Source: Aggregatilineales bacterium
Lineage (GTDB): Bacteria > Chloroflexota > Anaerolineae > Aggregatilineales > Ch27
Length of the DNA stretch: 60,626 nt
Reading direction: 5' to 3'
NCBI GenBank assembly: GCA_029976005.1
Contig: JARKOQ010000150.1
Location: 1-60,626 of the forward strand
This document shows, piece by piece, positions 43,667 through 52,300 of the stretch (its first letter is position 1; each line of letters opens with the position of its first letter). Under the pieces are notes generated by a model. It ran no database searches and was not told the DNA's origin. It was given only the letters and a program-made list of their open reading frames with translations. The translations under genes and the position numbers were made by a program.

Positions 43667-45391
43667 ATGGTCAATTTTGAATTCTCAATGTTGAATTGGA
43701 GAAGCCGGGTCAGCCGCGCGGCGCTGGCCGGGATTCTGCTGCTGGCGCTGCTGGCAGAAACACGGGGCGGCGCGCCGGTGGAAGCCCAATCGCTCGCCGA
43801 CTGCGGCGTGGTGGACGCGATCGTCCTGCCCGTTGACGGCATCCGCGACGGCGATGACTTCGGCCTGTACCGGGCCAAGTTCGGCGGGTTGCACACCGGA
43901 ATGGACGTGGCCTTCTATCGCCACGGCGAACCCGTGCGGGCCATCGCCAACGGGCGCGTCACCTACGCCAACCCGGAAGGCTGGGACACCGAAAAGGGCG
44001 TGGTCATCGTCGAGCACACTCTGCCCGATGGCAGCCGGGTCTATTCCCTGTACGGCCACATGGAGCCGATCGGGGACTATTTCTTTCCCGGCGTCGGCCA
44101 GTGCGTGACGCCGGGCCAGATCGTCGGCGCGGTAGGCGATCCCAGCCTCAGCGCCCCCCACCTGCACTTCGAGATTCGGGTCATGCTGCCGGACGACGGC
44201 GGGCCGGGTTACTGGGACACCAACCCCCTGGAAGCCGGGTGGCTCAATCCGCTCGACTTCGTCCGGCTGTGGCAGCTTCGTCTGGCCGGAACTGAAGAGG
44301 ATGCGGCTTCGCCCTACATCAGCCACGTCAGCGGCCTGCACGTCTCCAGCGTACCGCCGGTCGTCAGCGCCACGGGCAGCCTGATCGTCGCCGATGGCAC
44401 GACCCTGGAAGGCGTCACGCCGGGGGAGACAACTCCGGCCAGCGTCCTGGCCTGGCGCATGGAACTGAGCAGCACCGTGACCGGCCTGCTGGCCCTACCC
44501 GACGGCCGGCTGGCCGTCCGCACCGCCGACAACAGCGTATCCGTGATCCGCGACGGGCGCTACGACGCCGTCTGGACGCCGGAGCAATCCCTGACCGGCG
44601 CGCCGATTCTGGTGGAAGCGCCCACAGCGGACGGCAGCCCAATCCCGGCCCTGGTCTTTTTCACGGAAGACGGCGCGGCGGCGGCCTACACCCCGGAAGG
44701 GGCGCTGCTGTGGATGACCCCGCCCCTCGGCGGCCAGCCCACCAGCATCGCCAGCGAGGCGGACCGGATCGCGGTTGGCACGCGGCCGCGCGGCGAGGCG
44801 GCCACCCCGGCCTTCCACCTGATCGATTCGAGCGGCCGCCTGGTCTACCAGGTCGCCCCGGCCAACCCGCCGCTGGTGGCCCTCGGCCCCCGGAACGACG
44901 CCTATCTGCTCGACGGCGCGACGCTGTACCACGTCGCCGCCGACCTGACTCCCACCGCGCTGACCCGACTCCCCGCCGCCCCCGACCGCAGCACGGCGCT
45001 GCTGGCCGACCGGGCGGGCCTCTTCGTCTTCCTCGGCCAGGCGGAGGGCCTGCTCCACGCCTACGAGTTGGACGGCACGCCGCGCTGGCAGGTCAGCCTG
45101 CCGGGGACGCATCCCCAGCCGCCCCTGCTGGCGGCGGGCGGCTGCCTGCTTTACGCCCTGGGGGCGGACGGCGCGCTGGTCGCGGTCGATATCCAGACCG
45201 GCGCGCTGCTCGGCCAGACCCGGCTCTACGCGGGCGGCTCCCAGGGCCAGCCCAACGCCCGCCTGCTGGACGTCCTGCCGGGGCCGGAGGGCGGCGAGTG
45301 GGTGCGCTTCGGGGCGGGCTTCCTGACCGTGGTCACACTGGATGGCTACGCCCTGGCCGGGATGGCCCCGGAGTCGTGCACGGCCGGGTAG
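43667..45391 (+). CDS. secreted M23 (LytM) peptidase-propeller, second copy
   Basis: Product of 574 aa. LytM ligands are LHTGMDV (HxxxD) and PHLHFEIR (HxH), followed by a propeller to the C-terminus. The signal peptide core is AALAGILLLALLAE. Candidate starts are ATG 43652 (overlapping the upstream stop), 43667 and 43688. The last two lie in a heptamer repeat (TTTTGAATTCTCAATGTTGAATT), so the repeat forms the N-terminal codons. Paralogue of the preceding gene, in the same operon. Confidence 0.88.
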   Translation: MVNFEFSMLNWRSRVSRAALAGILLLALLAETRGGAPVEAQSLADCGVVDAIVLPVDGIRDGDDFGLYRAKFGGLHTGMDVAFYRHGEPVRAIANGRVTYANPEGWDTEKGVVIVEHTLPDGSRVYSLYGHMEPIGDYFFPGVGQCVTPGQIVGAVGDPSLSAPHLHFEIRVMLPDDGGPGYWDTNPLEAGWLNPLDFVRLWQLRLAGTEEDAASPYISHVSGLHVSSVPPVVSATGSLIVADGTTLEGVTPGETTPASVLAWRMELSSTVTGLLALPDGRLAVRTADNSVSVIRDGRYDAVWTPEQSLTGAPILVEAPTADGSPIPALVFFTEDGAAAAYTPEGALLWMTPPLGGQPTSIASEADRIAVGTRPRGEAATPAFHLIDSSGRLVYQVAPANPPLVALGPRNDAYLLDGATLYHVAADLTPTALTRLPAAPDRSTALLADRAGLFVFLGQAEGLLHAYELDGTPRWQVSLPGTHPQPPLLAAGGCLLYALGADGALVAVDIQTGALLGQTRLYAGGSQGQPNARLLDVLPGPEGGEWVRFGAGFLTVVTLDGYALAGMAPESCTAG

Positions 45392-45456
45392 GCCGTTGGG
45401 ACGTTTCAACTGATGAAGGTGAACAAATCGATCCAGATGAGATCGATCCTTCGCCG

Positions 45457-45521
45457 GTAGGGACGACCGCGATGCCGTGCATCGCCCCGGTCGTCCAGGG
45501 CGGTTCGCGAACCGCCCCTAC
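45457..45521. repeat. GTAGGGACGACC...GGTTCGCGAACC palindromic repeat
   Basis: Two nested inverted repeats: GGGACGACCGCGAT with ATCGCCCCGGTCGTCC, and GGGCGGTTCGCGAACCGCCC. It lies between the propeller gene and the DUF4380-like gene and may terminate the former. Confidence 0.7.
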
Positions 45522-45636
45522 AAGTAGCTCATGGTTGAATTGCTGGATGATTCTCACTGGCAAAATCGGCCGCAAGGTCTAAGATACAGGGCAGAAATAT
45601 CCTGCTGTCTGATCCTGACTCTGGAGGAACAATCAC

Positions 45637-46554
45637 ATGGCTCTCGCCGAAAAAGTCGCCTTCAAGGGCTGGCCCAACTGCGCGCGTCTGGCCAACGGCC
45701 AGATCGAGCTGATCATCACCCTGGACGTCGGCCCGCGCGTGGCCCGGCTGGGCTTCATCGGGGAAGACAACCTGATGGCCGAGTATGCCGCCATGCAGGG
45801 CAAAACCGGCGGCGACGAATGGCGTATCTACGGCGGCCACCGCCTGTGGCACGCACCGGAAGACCGCGTCCGCACCTACGAGCCGGACAACAGCCCGGTC
45901 AAGCTGGAGGAGCATCCCGGCTTCGTGCGCGTGATCCCGGCCGTGGAAAAGACGACCGGCATCGCCAAGGAAATCGACTTCAGTCTGGATGCGGGCGCCA
46001 ACCACGTCCACGTCGTCCACCGCCTGCGCAACCACAACCTGTGGGCGGTCGAGCTGGCCCCCTGGGCGCTGTCGGTCATGGCCCCCGGCGGGACGTGCCT
46101 CGTCCCCCTGCCGCCGCGCGGCTCCCACACCGAAAACCTGCTCCCCGCCAATATGATGAGCTTCTGGCCGTACACCAACATGGCCGATGCGCGCTGGACG
46201 TGGGGCCACAAGTGGGTCATCCTGCGCCAGGACCCCGCCGCGACCACGCCCCAGAAAGTCGGCGTCCAGGCCCGCGACGGCTGGGCGGCCTATGCCCGTC
46301 AGGGCTTCCTGTTCGTCAAGAAGTTCGGCTACCAGCCCGGCGCGGCCTACCCCGACATGGGCTGCAACTTCGAGACCTTCACCAACAACGAGATGATCGA
46401 AGTCGAATCGCTCGGCCCGATCGTGAAGCTCGCTCCCGGCGCGGCGGTCGAGCACGTCGAGGACTGGTACCTGTTCAAGGGTGTGCCCCAGCCGGACAGC
46501 GAAGCCGCCATCGAGCGCGACGTGCTGCCCCTCGTCAAGGGCGTGCTCGGCTAG
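45637..46554 (+). CDS. DUF4380-like / mutarotase-fold protein
   Basis: Product of 305 aa. NCARLANGQIELIITLDVGPRVARLGFIG is the opening of galactose-mutarotase-fold proteins, and the Trp/His-rich GGHRLWHAPED and ELAPWALSVMAPGG segments match DUF4380. It probably binds or remodels a carbohydrate, but the catalytic His/Glu pair of true mutarotases is not identified. CTGGAGGAA gives a strong SD before ATG 45637. Confidence 0.7.
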   Translation: MALAEKVAFKGWPNCARLANGQIELIITLDVGPRVARLGFIGEDNLMAEYAAMQGKTGGDEWRIYGGHRLWHAPEDRVRTYEPDNSPVKLEEHPGFVRVIPAVEKTTGIAKEIDFSLDAGANHVHVVHRLRNHNLWAVELAPWALSVMAPGGTCLVPLPPRGSHTENLLPANMMSFWPYTNMADARWTWGHKWVILRQDPAATTPQKVGVQARDGWAAYARQGFLFVKKFGYQPGAAYPDMGCNFETFTNNEMIEVESLGPIVKLAPGAAVEHVEDWYLFKGVPQPDSEAAIERDVLPLVKGVLG

Positions 46555-46577
46555 CCTGCGCGCGGCTCCGCCGCGTC

Positions 46578-46626
46578 GAGGCTTTGCCGCGTCGAGGCCA
46601 GAGACCGGGAGATCAGAGGCCAGAGT
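46578..46626. repeat. heptamer repeats (GAGGCCA/GAGACCG type)
   Basis: Units such as GTCGAGG, CCAGAGA, CCGGGAG, ATCAGAG, GCCAGAG follow each other after the DUF4380-like gene. Together with the REP element below it fills most of the 46555-46883 gap. Confidence 0.6.
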
Positions 46627-46706
46627 AAAGCCGAGAACAGGCCGCTTTTGCCTTTGGCTGGTAGCTGATCCCCATGTGCAATGATTGGTAGTTCGCTTTG
46701 GGCTTG

Positions 46707-46779
46707 AACCTCACCCCTGACCTCGCTGCGCTCGGTCTGTCCCCTCTCCACAGTGTGAAGAGGGGGTTGGGGTGAGGTA
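46707..46779. repeat. REP-like palindrome, second copy
   Basis: AACCTCACCCC...CCCCTCTCCACAGTGTG...GGGGTGAGGT, the same family as 31738-31814, again between convergent genes. Confidence 0.85.
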
Positions 46780-46855
46780 GTTGCCCGAGAGAGAAAGTCA
46801 ATTGCACATCGGGTTAGCTGACGGCTGGCTCAAAACTGTTTTCCGAGAACGCATG

Positions 46856-46882
46856 GGACGCGCCGCAACCTCCGGCGCGTCC
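46856..46882. terminator. hairpin after the VOC gene
   Basis: GGACGCGCCG, loop CAACCTC, CGGCGCGTCC. It lies directly beyond the VOC stop; no T-tract on the minus strand. Confidence 0.5.
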
Positions 46883-46883
46883 T

Positions 46884-47288
46884 TCATTTCCCCGGCTGGC
46901 TGAGGCCCGTCACGTTGCCGTCCGCGTCGGTGGTGTACAGCCCCTTGCTCAGGTCCATCACGATAAACTGGTTGCCCCACACATCCTGAACCACCGCGCA
47001 GCGGCCAACATCGATATCGAACGGCGCGACCACGATCGCGCCTCCGGCGGCTTCGATCTGGCGGGCCGCTTCGTCGGCCGAGTCGACCAGGAAGTCGACT
47101 TCCGGTGGCTGCGGCTCCGTGTGGAGCACGATCTCGGTCGTCGACTCCGGCAGCTTCAGCCCGATCGCCACGTCCGAGCGCCAGGCCAGAGTCAGGCCCA
47201 GCCGGTCGCGGTAGAAGGCCAGCCCGGCATCCAGGTCGGGCACGTACAGCCGGACGCAGTCCACGTGGCGCAACACCGATGCTGACAT
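46884..47288 (-). CDS. VOC family (glyoxalase/bleomycin-resistance fold) protein
   Basis: Product of 134 aa. VRLYVPDLDAGLAFYRDRLGL and the C-terminal VQDVWGNQFIVMDLS are standard VOC strands; a metal-ligand His in the first half (HVDCVRLY) and the acidic ligand are plausible. Function within the superfamily cannot be told. GGGGAGG precedes ATG 47288. Confidence 0.88.
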   Translation of the reverse strand: MSASVLRHVDCVRLYVPDLDAGLAFYRDRLGLTLAWRSDVAIGLKLPESTTEIVLHTEPQPPEVDFLVDSADEAARQIEAAGGAIVVAPFDIDVGRCAVVQDVWGNQFIVMDLSKGLYTTDADGNVTGLSQPGK

Positions 47289-47348
47289 CGCACACCTCCC
47301 CAGCCTTCCGAACAAAACGCGCCGGGAAGTGCCCGGCGCAGCTTACTG

Positions 47349-47376
47349 TCAACTATCGACTGTCGACTGTTGACTC
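47349..47376. repeat. four heptamers (TCGACTG type)
   Basis: TCAACTA, TCGACTG, TCGACTG, TTGACTC; ends two bases before the stop codon of the Nif3 gene. Confidence 0.7.
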
Positions 47377-47378
47377 TC

Positions 47379-48284
47379 TCACCGCCAGGGATCGCCCTGC
47401 GGCACAAACTCCGCATCCAGCCCCAGGTCGTGGAACCAGCCGGGCATCTGGTCGCGCAGGACGGCCACCTCCGACGCGTAGGGCGACACGCCGATCAGGT
47501 TCATCCGCAGCTTGCCGACCAGGCGCAGGAAAGCCGTCCGCCGCTCGCGCGAGATGTCGCTGTCGGTGTAATGCCACCACACGCCGGTCACGTAGGTATC
47601 GCAGCCCAGCCCGGCCGCCTCTTCGATCAGGCCCGGATCGCCGCCCGGCCCCGGCACGACCGCCACCCGGTGCACGGGCAGGCCGTCGTGGCGCACCTGG
47701 TCGTAGCGCAGGTAGGAGACGTCGGTCACCTTGGCCAGGCGGGCCGCGAAGGCCTGGAAGCCAATCTCCTTGCCGACCAGGCCATGCACTGCCCCCAGCC
47801 CGCCGAAATGCGGCGAGAAGCGCACCTGCTCGCGCAGACCAAGCTGGTTAGCCAGCGCCGTGGGGGACGAAATCTCCGGGTGGCAGTCCAGCGGTGCGTG
47901 GCAGACGTAGTAGCTGATGCTGTGTTCCTTGAGTTCTTCGAGTTGCTCGGCGGGGATCGGCACGTAGCCGCGCCCGTTGACCTCGAAATCGAGCGGGTAA
48001 TGAGCGAAGATCAGCGCGCCCGGCGCGCCGCAGGCCACCTCGCGGGCGATAATCGTATCCAGCACGTCACGCCCCGGATAGACCACCAGGTAGACGTTTT
48101 CGAGCTTGCGGGTGTTGTCCAGCATCAGGCCATTCCACGGCCCTTCCGCGAAGCCCGGCACGCCGAATTCCTGCAGCATCCGGAAGCCCGAATCATTCAG
48201 CAAGAGCCGCCAGAACGACGCCTCGTTGAAGGCTTCGATGGAAAAAAACGTGTCCAGACGATTGACCAGTTCAGCCTGCTGCAT
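47379..48284 (-). CDS. Nif3-like dinuclear metal centre protein
   Basis: Product of 301 aa. IFAHYPLDFE and YYVCHAPLDCH carry the metal-binding His of the NIF3/DUF34 fold, and VAVVPGPGGDPGLIEEAAGLGCDTYVTGVWWHY the second half. The family is widespread with unsettled function (possible metal or NAD-related hydrolase). ATG 48284 has an AAGGGGGG SD. It overlaps the preceding gene by 14 bp, so the two are coupled. Confidence 0.85.
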   Translation of the reverse strand: MQQAELVNRLDTFFSIEAFNEASFWRLLLNDSGFRMLQEFGVPGFAEGPWNGLMLDNTRKLENVYLVVYPGRDVLDTIIAREVACGAPGALIFAHYPLDFEVNGRGYVPIPAEQLEELKEHSISYYVCHAPLDCHPEISSPTALANQLGLREQVRFSPHFGGLGAVHGLVGKEIGFQAFAARLAKVTDVSYLRYDQVRHDGLPVHRVAVVPGPGGDPGLIEEAAGLGCDTYVTGVWWHYTDSDISRERRTAFLRLVGKLRMNLIGVSPYASEVAVLRDQMPGWFHDLGLDAEFVPQGDPWR

Positions 48285-48951
48285 GATCAGCGCCCCCCTT
48301 GAGCCGCGCCTGCTGATAATGGCGGGCCTCCTCGCGAACAAACTCGATTGCTGCGGCCACCGTCGCATCCGGCCGCGCCCCATCGCAGCCCAATGCCGGC
48401 AGGATTTCGACCGTCCGGGGCCGTCCGCCCCCTTCTTCCCAGGCGATGCATGCCCGGCCGAGCGCCGGCCAGCCCATCAAATCCGGCGGCGGCGCCAGCC
48501 ACACCGTCCGCGTCCCAGGCTCCCAGTAAGGAGTCTGTCCCGCGTCCAGCACGCCGATGCTCAGATCGGCATCGGCCGACCATCCCAGGCTGATCGTCCA
48601 CGGCCCGGCGCGCCAGGCGGCGCGCTCCGCCAGACCTTCAACCGGCCCGGCCAGGGCCAGGCTTGCCCGCGTGCGCAAGCGAGCCAATGTAACCGAGTTG
48701 AAACCCGCGCCGTCCACGGCCGTCAGCCACGCCGCGGCGCAGCCCGCCGCTTCCAATCCCATCAACCCGGCCCGCCCCTCGGTAGCCGCGCATTCCCAGG
48801 CCGCCGGCGCGCACGCGCCGCCCAGATCGACCCAGGTCAGCCATCCCGCCAGCCCGGCCCGGACATCGCGCGCCCGGCTGACAAGGCGGGGCAGCGCGTC
48901 CAGACGCCCGCGCAGGTTGGCGCTATAGACCAGCAGCAGGCACGGCGGCAT
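48271..48951 (-). CDS. degenerate 5'-nucleotidase/metallophosphoesterase-like protein
   Basis: Product of 226 aa. LLLVYSANLRGRLDALPRLV mirrors the first strand of UshA-type enzymes (TNDLHGRL), and WVDLGGACAP stands where the GD motif should be, followed by GLMGLEAAGCAAAWL. The metal-binding Asp/His residues are missing, so it is probably non-catalytic. Starts at ATG 48951, one base after the upstream stop, and overlaps the Nif3 gene. Confidence 0.6.
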   Translation of the reverse strand: MPPCLLLVYSANLRGRLDALPRLVSRARDVRAGLAGWLTWVDLGGACAPAAWECAATEGRAGLMGLEAAGCAAAWLTAVDGAGFNSVTLARLRTRASLALAGPVEGLAERAAWRAGPWTISLGWSADADLSIGVLDAGQTPYWEPGTRTVWLAPPPDLMGWPALGRACIAWEEGGGRPRTVEILPALGCDGARPDATVAAAIEFVREEARHYQQARLKGGADHAAG

Positions 48952-48952
48952 G

Positions 48953-49357
48953 TCAGTCGCGGATTTGCTCGAACATCGCGACCGCATCCCAGTACGATTC
49001 CAGGCCGTCAATCAACTCGCCTTCCAGGGTCATCACGTTGACCCCGTCGAACTGGACCTGCTTGCCGTTGCGGGCCGTGGCAGTCACTTCCCAGGTAAAG
49101 ACCACCCGCTCGCGCCCGCCATAATGTATCCGGAGAGGCCGCATCTCGAAGGCCCGCCACGTCGAATGCATGGTGTGGAAGTACATCCGCAGGCCATCCT
49201 CGCCCTCGTACAGGCTGACCCCATACGGATCGCGCACCACGCAGTTGGCGCGGAAAATCGCCAGGAAGCGGGCTTCGTCCAGCGCGTTCAGCGCGGCCAC
49301 GAAATGGGTGACGGCCTGATCCAGGATGCTTTTGTTTTCCGGTGCTTGCTGGGCCAT
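48953..49357 (-). CDS. SnoaL/NTF2-like protein
   Basis: Product of 134 aa. The order of helices and strands (AVTHFVAALNALDEARFLAIFRANCVVRDP...GEDGLRMYFHTM...GVNVMTLEGELI) fits the NTF2-like cone fold. AAGGA lies seven bases before ATG 49357. TACAAT at 49426-49421 may be the -10 box of the three-gene run ending with Nif3. Confidence 0.75.
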   Translation of the reverse strand: MAQQAPENKSILDQAVTHFVAALNALDEARFLAIFRANCVVRDPYGVSLYEGEDGLRMYFHTMHSTWRAFEMRPLRIHYGGRERVVFTWEVTATARNGKQVQFDGVNVMTLEGELIDGLESYWDAVAMFEQIRD

Positions 49358-49435
49358 AGGCTCCATCCTTCCTGAAATTCGCCTGCCGAGCCAGAGCCGC
49401 GCGCGTGCGCGGCCTTCCTCATTGTATCAGATCGC

Positions 49436-49526
49436 GATCAGTCGACAGTTCGCAGTTCTCAACAGACAGTGGGCCGCAAGACCCGGCGGGCACCCTATCG
49501 TCGCTTCGACGCTTTGGCGCTTGGAC
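49436..49526. repeat. two heptamer clusters
   Basis: ATCAGTC-GACAGTT-CGCAGTT at 49436-49470 and CGCTTCGACGCTTTGGCGCTTGGAC at about 49501-49525. The second ends against the stop of the membrane protein gene. Confidence 0.6.
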
Positions 49527-49527
49527 A

Positions 49528-50271
49528 CTATAAAAAAAGGCGCACCGTCTTGAACAGCGTGAACAGCCCCAGCCCGACCGCCGCCCACAGGCTCGCTCCG
49601 GTCGACTTCTGATGGGCGCGCACGCCGATCAGATAGCCGCCCGCCAGAAACGAGGTCAGCCACAGCACCAGATCGGCCGGATTGTCGACGACCTGCACCA
49701 GGGTAAAGACCAGCGCCGCCAGCAGCAGCGCGCGGATGTTCCCGCCCGGCCCGGCGGCCAGCGCCGGGTAGAGCAGCCCGGCGAACAGAATCGCCCGGAC
49801 CAGCGGCTCGACGATCACCGTTACAACTCCGGCGGCAATCCAGGCGGCGAGACTCGCGCCGTTCAGGCCGGTCAGGTTGGGCGGCAGGCCGATGGTCTGG
49901 AACAGGAGGGGAACAAAATCGATCAGGATCGCCACGCCGAGGGAAAGCAAGAAGAGCAGCAGAATGCTGCCCCGCCAGCCGGTGAGGCGCAGGGCGCGCG
50001 CGGCGGGCAGTCCGGATCGGCGGGCCGCCGCCTGCCAGACCACGCCAAGGATAACCAGCCCGGCCAGCCCGGCCGCAACATTGGTCGTCAGGGGATTGAT
50101 TACGCCCGTCTGGAGGGCCGCCGGATCGCCCAGGACGGAAACCAGGGCCAGGGCCGCGATGCGCAGGGCCACGTAGGCCAGCGCCATCCCCAGCGCGAAC
50201 CCGGCCGGCCAGGCCGGCGCCGCTTCCGGTTCGCGCAGTCGGGCCAAAAACACGTCCCGGTCAAAAATCAT
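49528..50271 (-). CDS. CPBP-like multi-pass membrane protein
   Basis: Product of 247 aa with about seven hydrophobic helices. VEPLVRAILFAGLLYPAL sits where CPBP intramembrane proteases have EExxxR, but the second Glu is replaced by Pro. The later His motif is replaced by VFTLVQV. It is therefore probably inactive or a distant homologue. Start ATG 50271. Confidence 0.65.
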   Translation of the reverse strand: MIFDRDVFLARLREPEAAPAWPAGFALGMALAYVALRIAALALVSVLGDPAALQTGVINPLTTNVAAGLAGLVILGVVWQAAARRSGLPAARALRLTGWRGSILLLFLLSLGVAILIDFVPLLFQTIGLPPNLTGLNGASLAAWIAAGVVTVIVEPLVRAILFAGLLYPALAAGPGGNIRALLLAALVFTLVQVVDNPADLVLWLTSFLAGGYLIGVRAHQKSTGASLWAAVGLGLFTLFKTVRLFL

Positions 50272-50376
50272 CCCGTCAGGCTGCTCCTGCTTCCCATTCC
50301 ATCGCGCCGGATATTATGCCGCGTCCGCGCCCCGCTGCAAGCCCGCCCAGAGTTACCCATCGCATCGCACTGGAAA

Positions 50377-50510
50377 AACATCACACCGCAGAGAACGCGG
50401 AGGGCGCAGAGAGAAAACCTATCTCCCCGGCTTTACTCTGCGGTTGAAGTCCGTCTATGTCTTGGCTTTTCTCCGCGCTTTTCCTTGGCGCACTTGGCGT
50501 TTTGGCGGTT
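50377..50510. repeat. GAACCGCC-related palindromic element
   Basis: ACCGCAGAGAACGCGG on the left and TTTTCCTTGGCGCACTTGGCGTTTTGGCGGTTC on the right, similar to the interior of MITE copy B. The MITE ends are absent. It fills most of the 50272-50527 gap. Confidence 0.6.
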
Positions 50511-50527
50511 CAACCTGTCTTTCGCGC

Positions 50528-51514
50528 CTACAGCGCCGTGATGGTCTTGGCAACGCGCAGGTGCTGGGCGAAGAAGGGCAGATAGTCCGCGAACTCGACG
50601 TACTGCCCTTCGGCGTAGCCGGTCAGGTAACGGCGCAGCACGCTGATCACGCCGGGTAGTTCGTCCAGGCCGCGCGCCTTCTTTTCCATCAGCACGAAGG
50701 CCTGGGCCTCCGGAGCGCTGACGCGATCCTCCAGGTAGATGGCGACCAGCCCGGACACGAACAGCGCCAGGAACTGCTCCTGCCAGGTCGAATATTTCTC
50801 CGCGAACTGCCTGGACACCGGCAGCTTCTTCTGCGAGGCTTTCTCCAGCGCGTCCGGGTGATGCTCCAGGTAGCGGCCGATCAGCACCCGGCCGTACTGG
50901 CTGAGCGCGGCGCGGTAGATGTGGGTGGGGTCTTCGTCGAAGGGCCAGGGCGGGTTATCGCCCCAGGCGATGCGCGGCGGCGCGATGCAGCACAACTCGC
51001 CGTTAACCAGCAGGCCAATCTCGGTATCGGTGGGATAACACACGTTCGGGATGAACACCAGAGTCTCGGTGTAATCCCCGACGAAAGGATGCAGCAGGTC
51101 ATAGAAGGTCGCCTGCTCGAACATCCGGGTCGACTCGCGCAGGGCCGACTGCCAGACGTCCGCTTCGTCCTGCCACCAGGTCTCCAGCCCGGAGTTCTGG
51201 TAGAAGTGACTCAGGTGGCGCGGCAGAGTCGGCGGCGCCCAGGACGGCAGCTCTCCGCCCGCCAGGGAGGGCCACTCAAGCTGCATGGCGTAGGCATAGA
51301 ACATGTCCGGCGCCATCCCCCGGTCGAGCAGCGCCTGGAGAATCAGTACTGCGGGATGCTTCTCCAGAGGGAGCAGGAGACGGCGCGTGCCGCGCGCGTG
51401 GGCATGCGCGCCGTGCGGCTTGCGCTTCTGCTCGCTTTCCGGCCAGGAGGTCATGGCCAGCAGCGCGGACATCAAGCGTGCCCGGTTGTCGATACGAACC
51501 TGTACTTTGTCCAT
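50528..51514 (-). CDS. conserved-looking protein of unknown function
   Basis: Product of 328 aa, mostly soluble and helical, rich in Trp, Tyr and Pro, with no signal peptide. I recognise no domain. Distinct segments are FYQNSGLETWWQDEADVW, GDYTETLVFIPN and LVNGELCCIAPPRIAWGDN. GGAAGCTT precedes ATG 51514. It lies downstream of, and on the same strand as, the SDR gene (117-bp gap). Confidence 0.65.
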   Translation of the reverse strand: MDKVQVRIDNRARLMSALLAMTSWPESEQKRKPHGAHAHARGTRRLLLPLEKHPAVLILQALLDRGMAPDMFYAYAMQLEWPSLAGGELPSWAPPTLPRHLSHFYQNSGLETWWQDEADVWQSALRESTRMFEQATFYDLLHPFVGDYTETLVFIPNVCYPTDTEIGLLVNGELCCIAPPRIAWGDNPPWPFDEDPTHIYRAALSQYGRVLIGRYLEHHPDALEKASQKKLPVSRQFAEKYSTWQEQFLALFVSGLVAIYLEDRVSAPEAQAFVLMEKKARGLDELPGVISVLRRYLTGYAEGQYVEFADYLPFFAQHLRVAKTITAL

Positions 51515-51631
51515 AAGCTTCCGTGATCCAGCCGAAACCCAACCAGCGGCCCGCGTGCGCCGCGAGACCTGTGTCCGCCGGGCAGGAAATCTTTCCCCGA
51601 TCCGCCGTTATTCTACAGCAGGCCGCGCAAT

Positions 51632-52267
51632 TCAACCAAGCGCCCCGCCGCCCGCCAGAAAGTCCAGGCTCGTGGCGACCGTGCCGGCCCAGCCATCGGC
51701 CTCGCCCCCGGCCAGACTCACCGCCCGCGCGCGCACGCCCAGCGGAGCCAGCTCGGCATCCAGGGCCGGGACCAGCGCCCGCAGCCCGGCCTGGCTGGCG
51801 ACGTAGGGGCTCTGCCTCGCCGCCGCCGGAGGCTCGCTCACGAGCTGCACGATCCGGCCGCCGCCTTCGCCGGCCATCACCCGCGCCGCGAGCTGGATCA
51901 CCAGGAAAGCCCCGGTCAGGTTGACCTCGATCACCCGCCGCCAGTCGTATTCATCCAGGGTAAGGAACGGCGCTTCTTTGTTCACCGCCCAACCGCTGAC
52001 CAGCAGATGCAGCCCGGCGTATTCATCGCGCAGGCGCTCGATCATGGCGCTGACCTGGAAGCGGTTGCCCACGTCCGCCGCCCAGGGTAGCGCCACACCG
52101 CCCGCCGCCCGGATCAGGTCCGCCGTGGCCTCGGCCCGGTCGGGATTGATATCGCACACGCCCACCGAGACCCCCGCCCGGCCCAGGGCCAGCGCCACGG
52201 CCCGCCCTGCCCCCGCCCCGGCTCCGGTCACCAGCGCGACCTTGCCCTGCAAATGCTGTGCCTGCAT
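51632..52267 (-). CDS. short-chain dehydrogenase/reductase with altered active site
   Basis: Product of 211 aa, shorter than the usual 245-260. Cofactor loop TGAGAGAGRAV, Asp after strand 2 (CDINPDRA), and ADVGN are present, but the YxxxK pair reads YVASQ: catalytic Lys is Gln. The C-terminal substrate loop is short. It may be a non-catalytic relative. GAGGTG lies before ATG 52267. Confidence 0.85.
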   Translation of the reverse strand: MQAQHLQGKVALVTGAGAGAGRAVALALGRAGVSVGVCDINPDRAEATADLIRAAGGVALPWAADVGNRFQVSAMIERLRDEYAGLHLLVSGWAVNKEAPFLTLDEYDWRRVIEVNLTGAFLVIQLAARVMAGEGGGRIVQLVSEPPAAARQSPYVASQAGLRALVPALDAELAPLGVRARAVSLAGGEADGWAGTVATSLDFLAGGGALG

Positions 52268-52300
52268 CGTGTCACCTCATTGCGTCGAGAAAAACCAATT

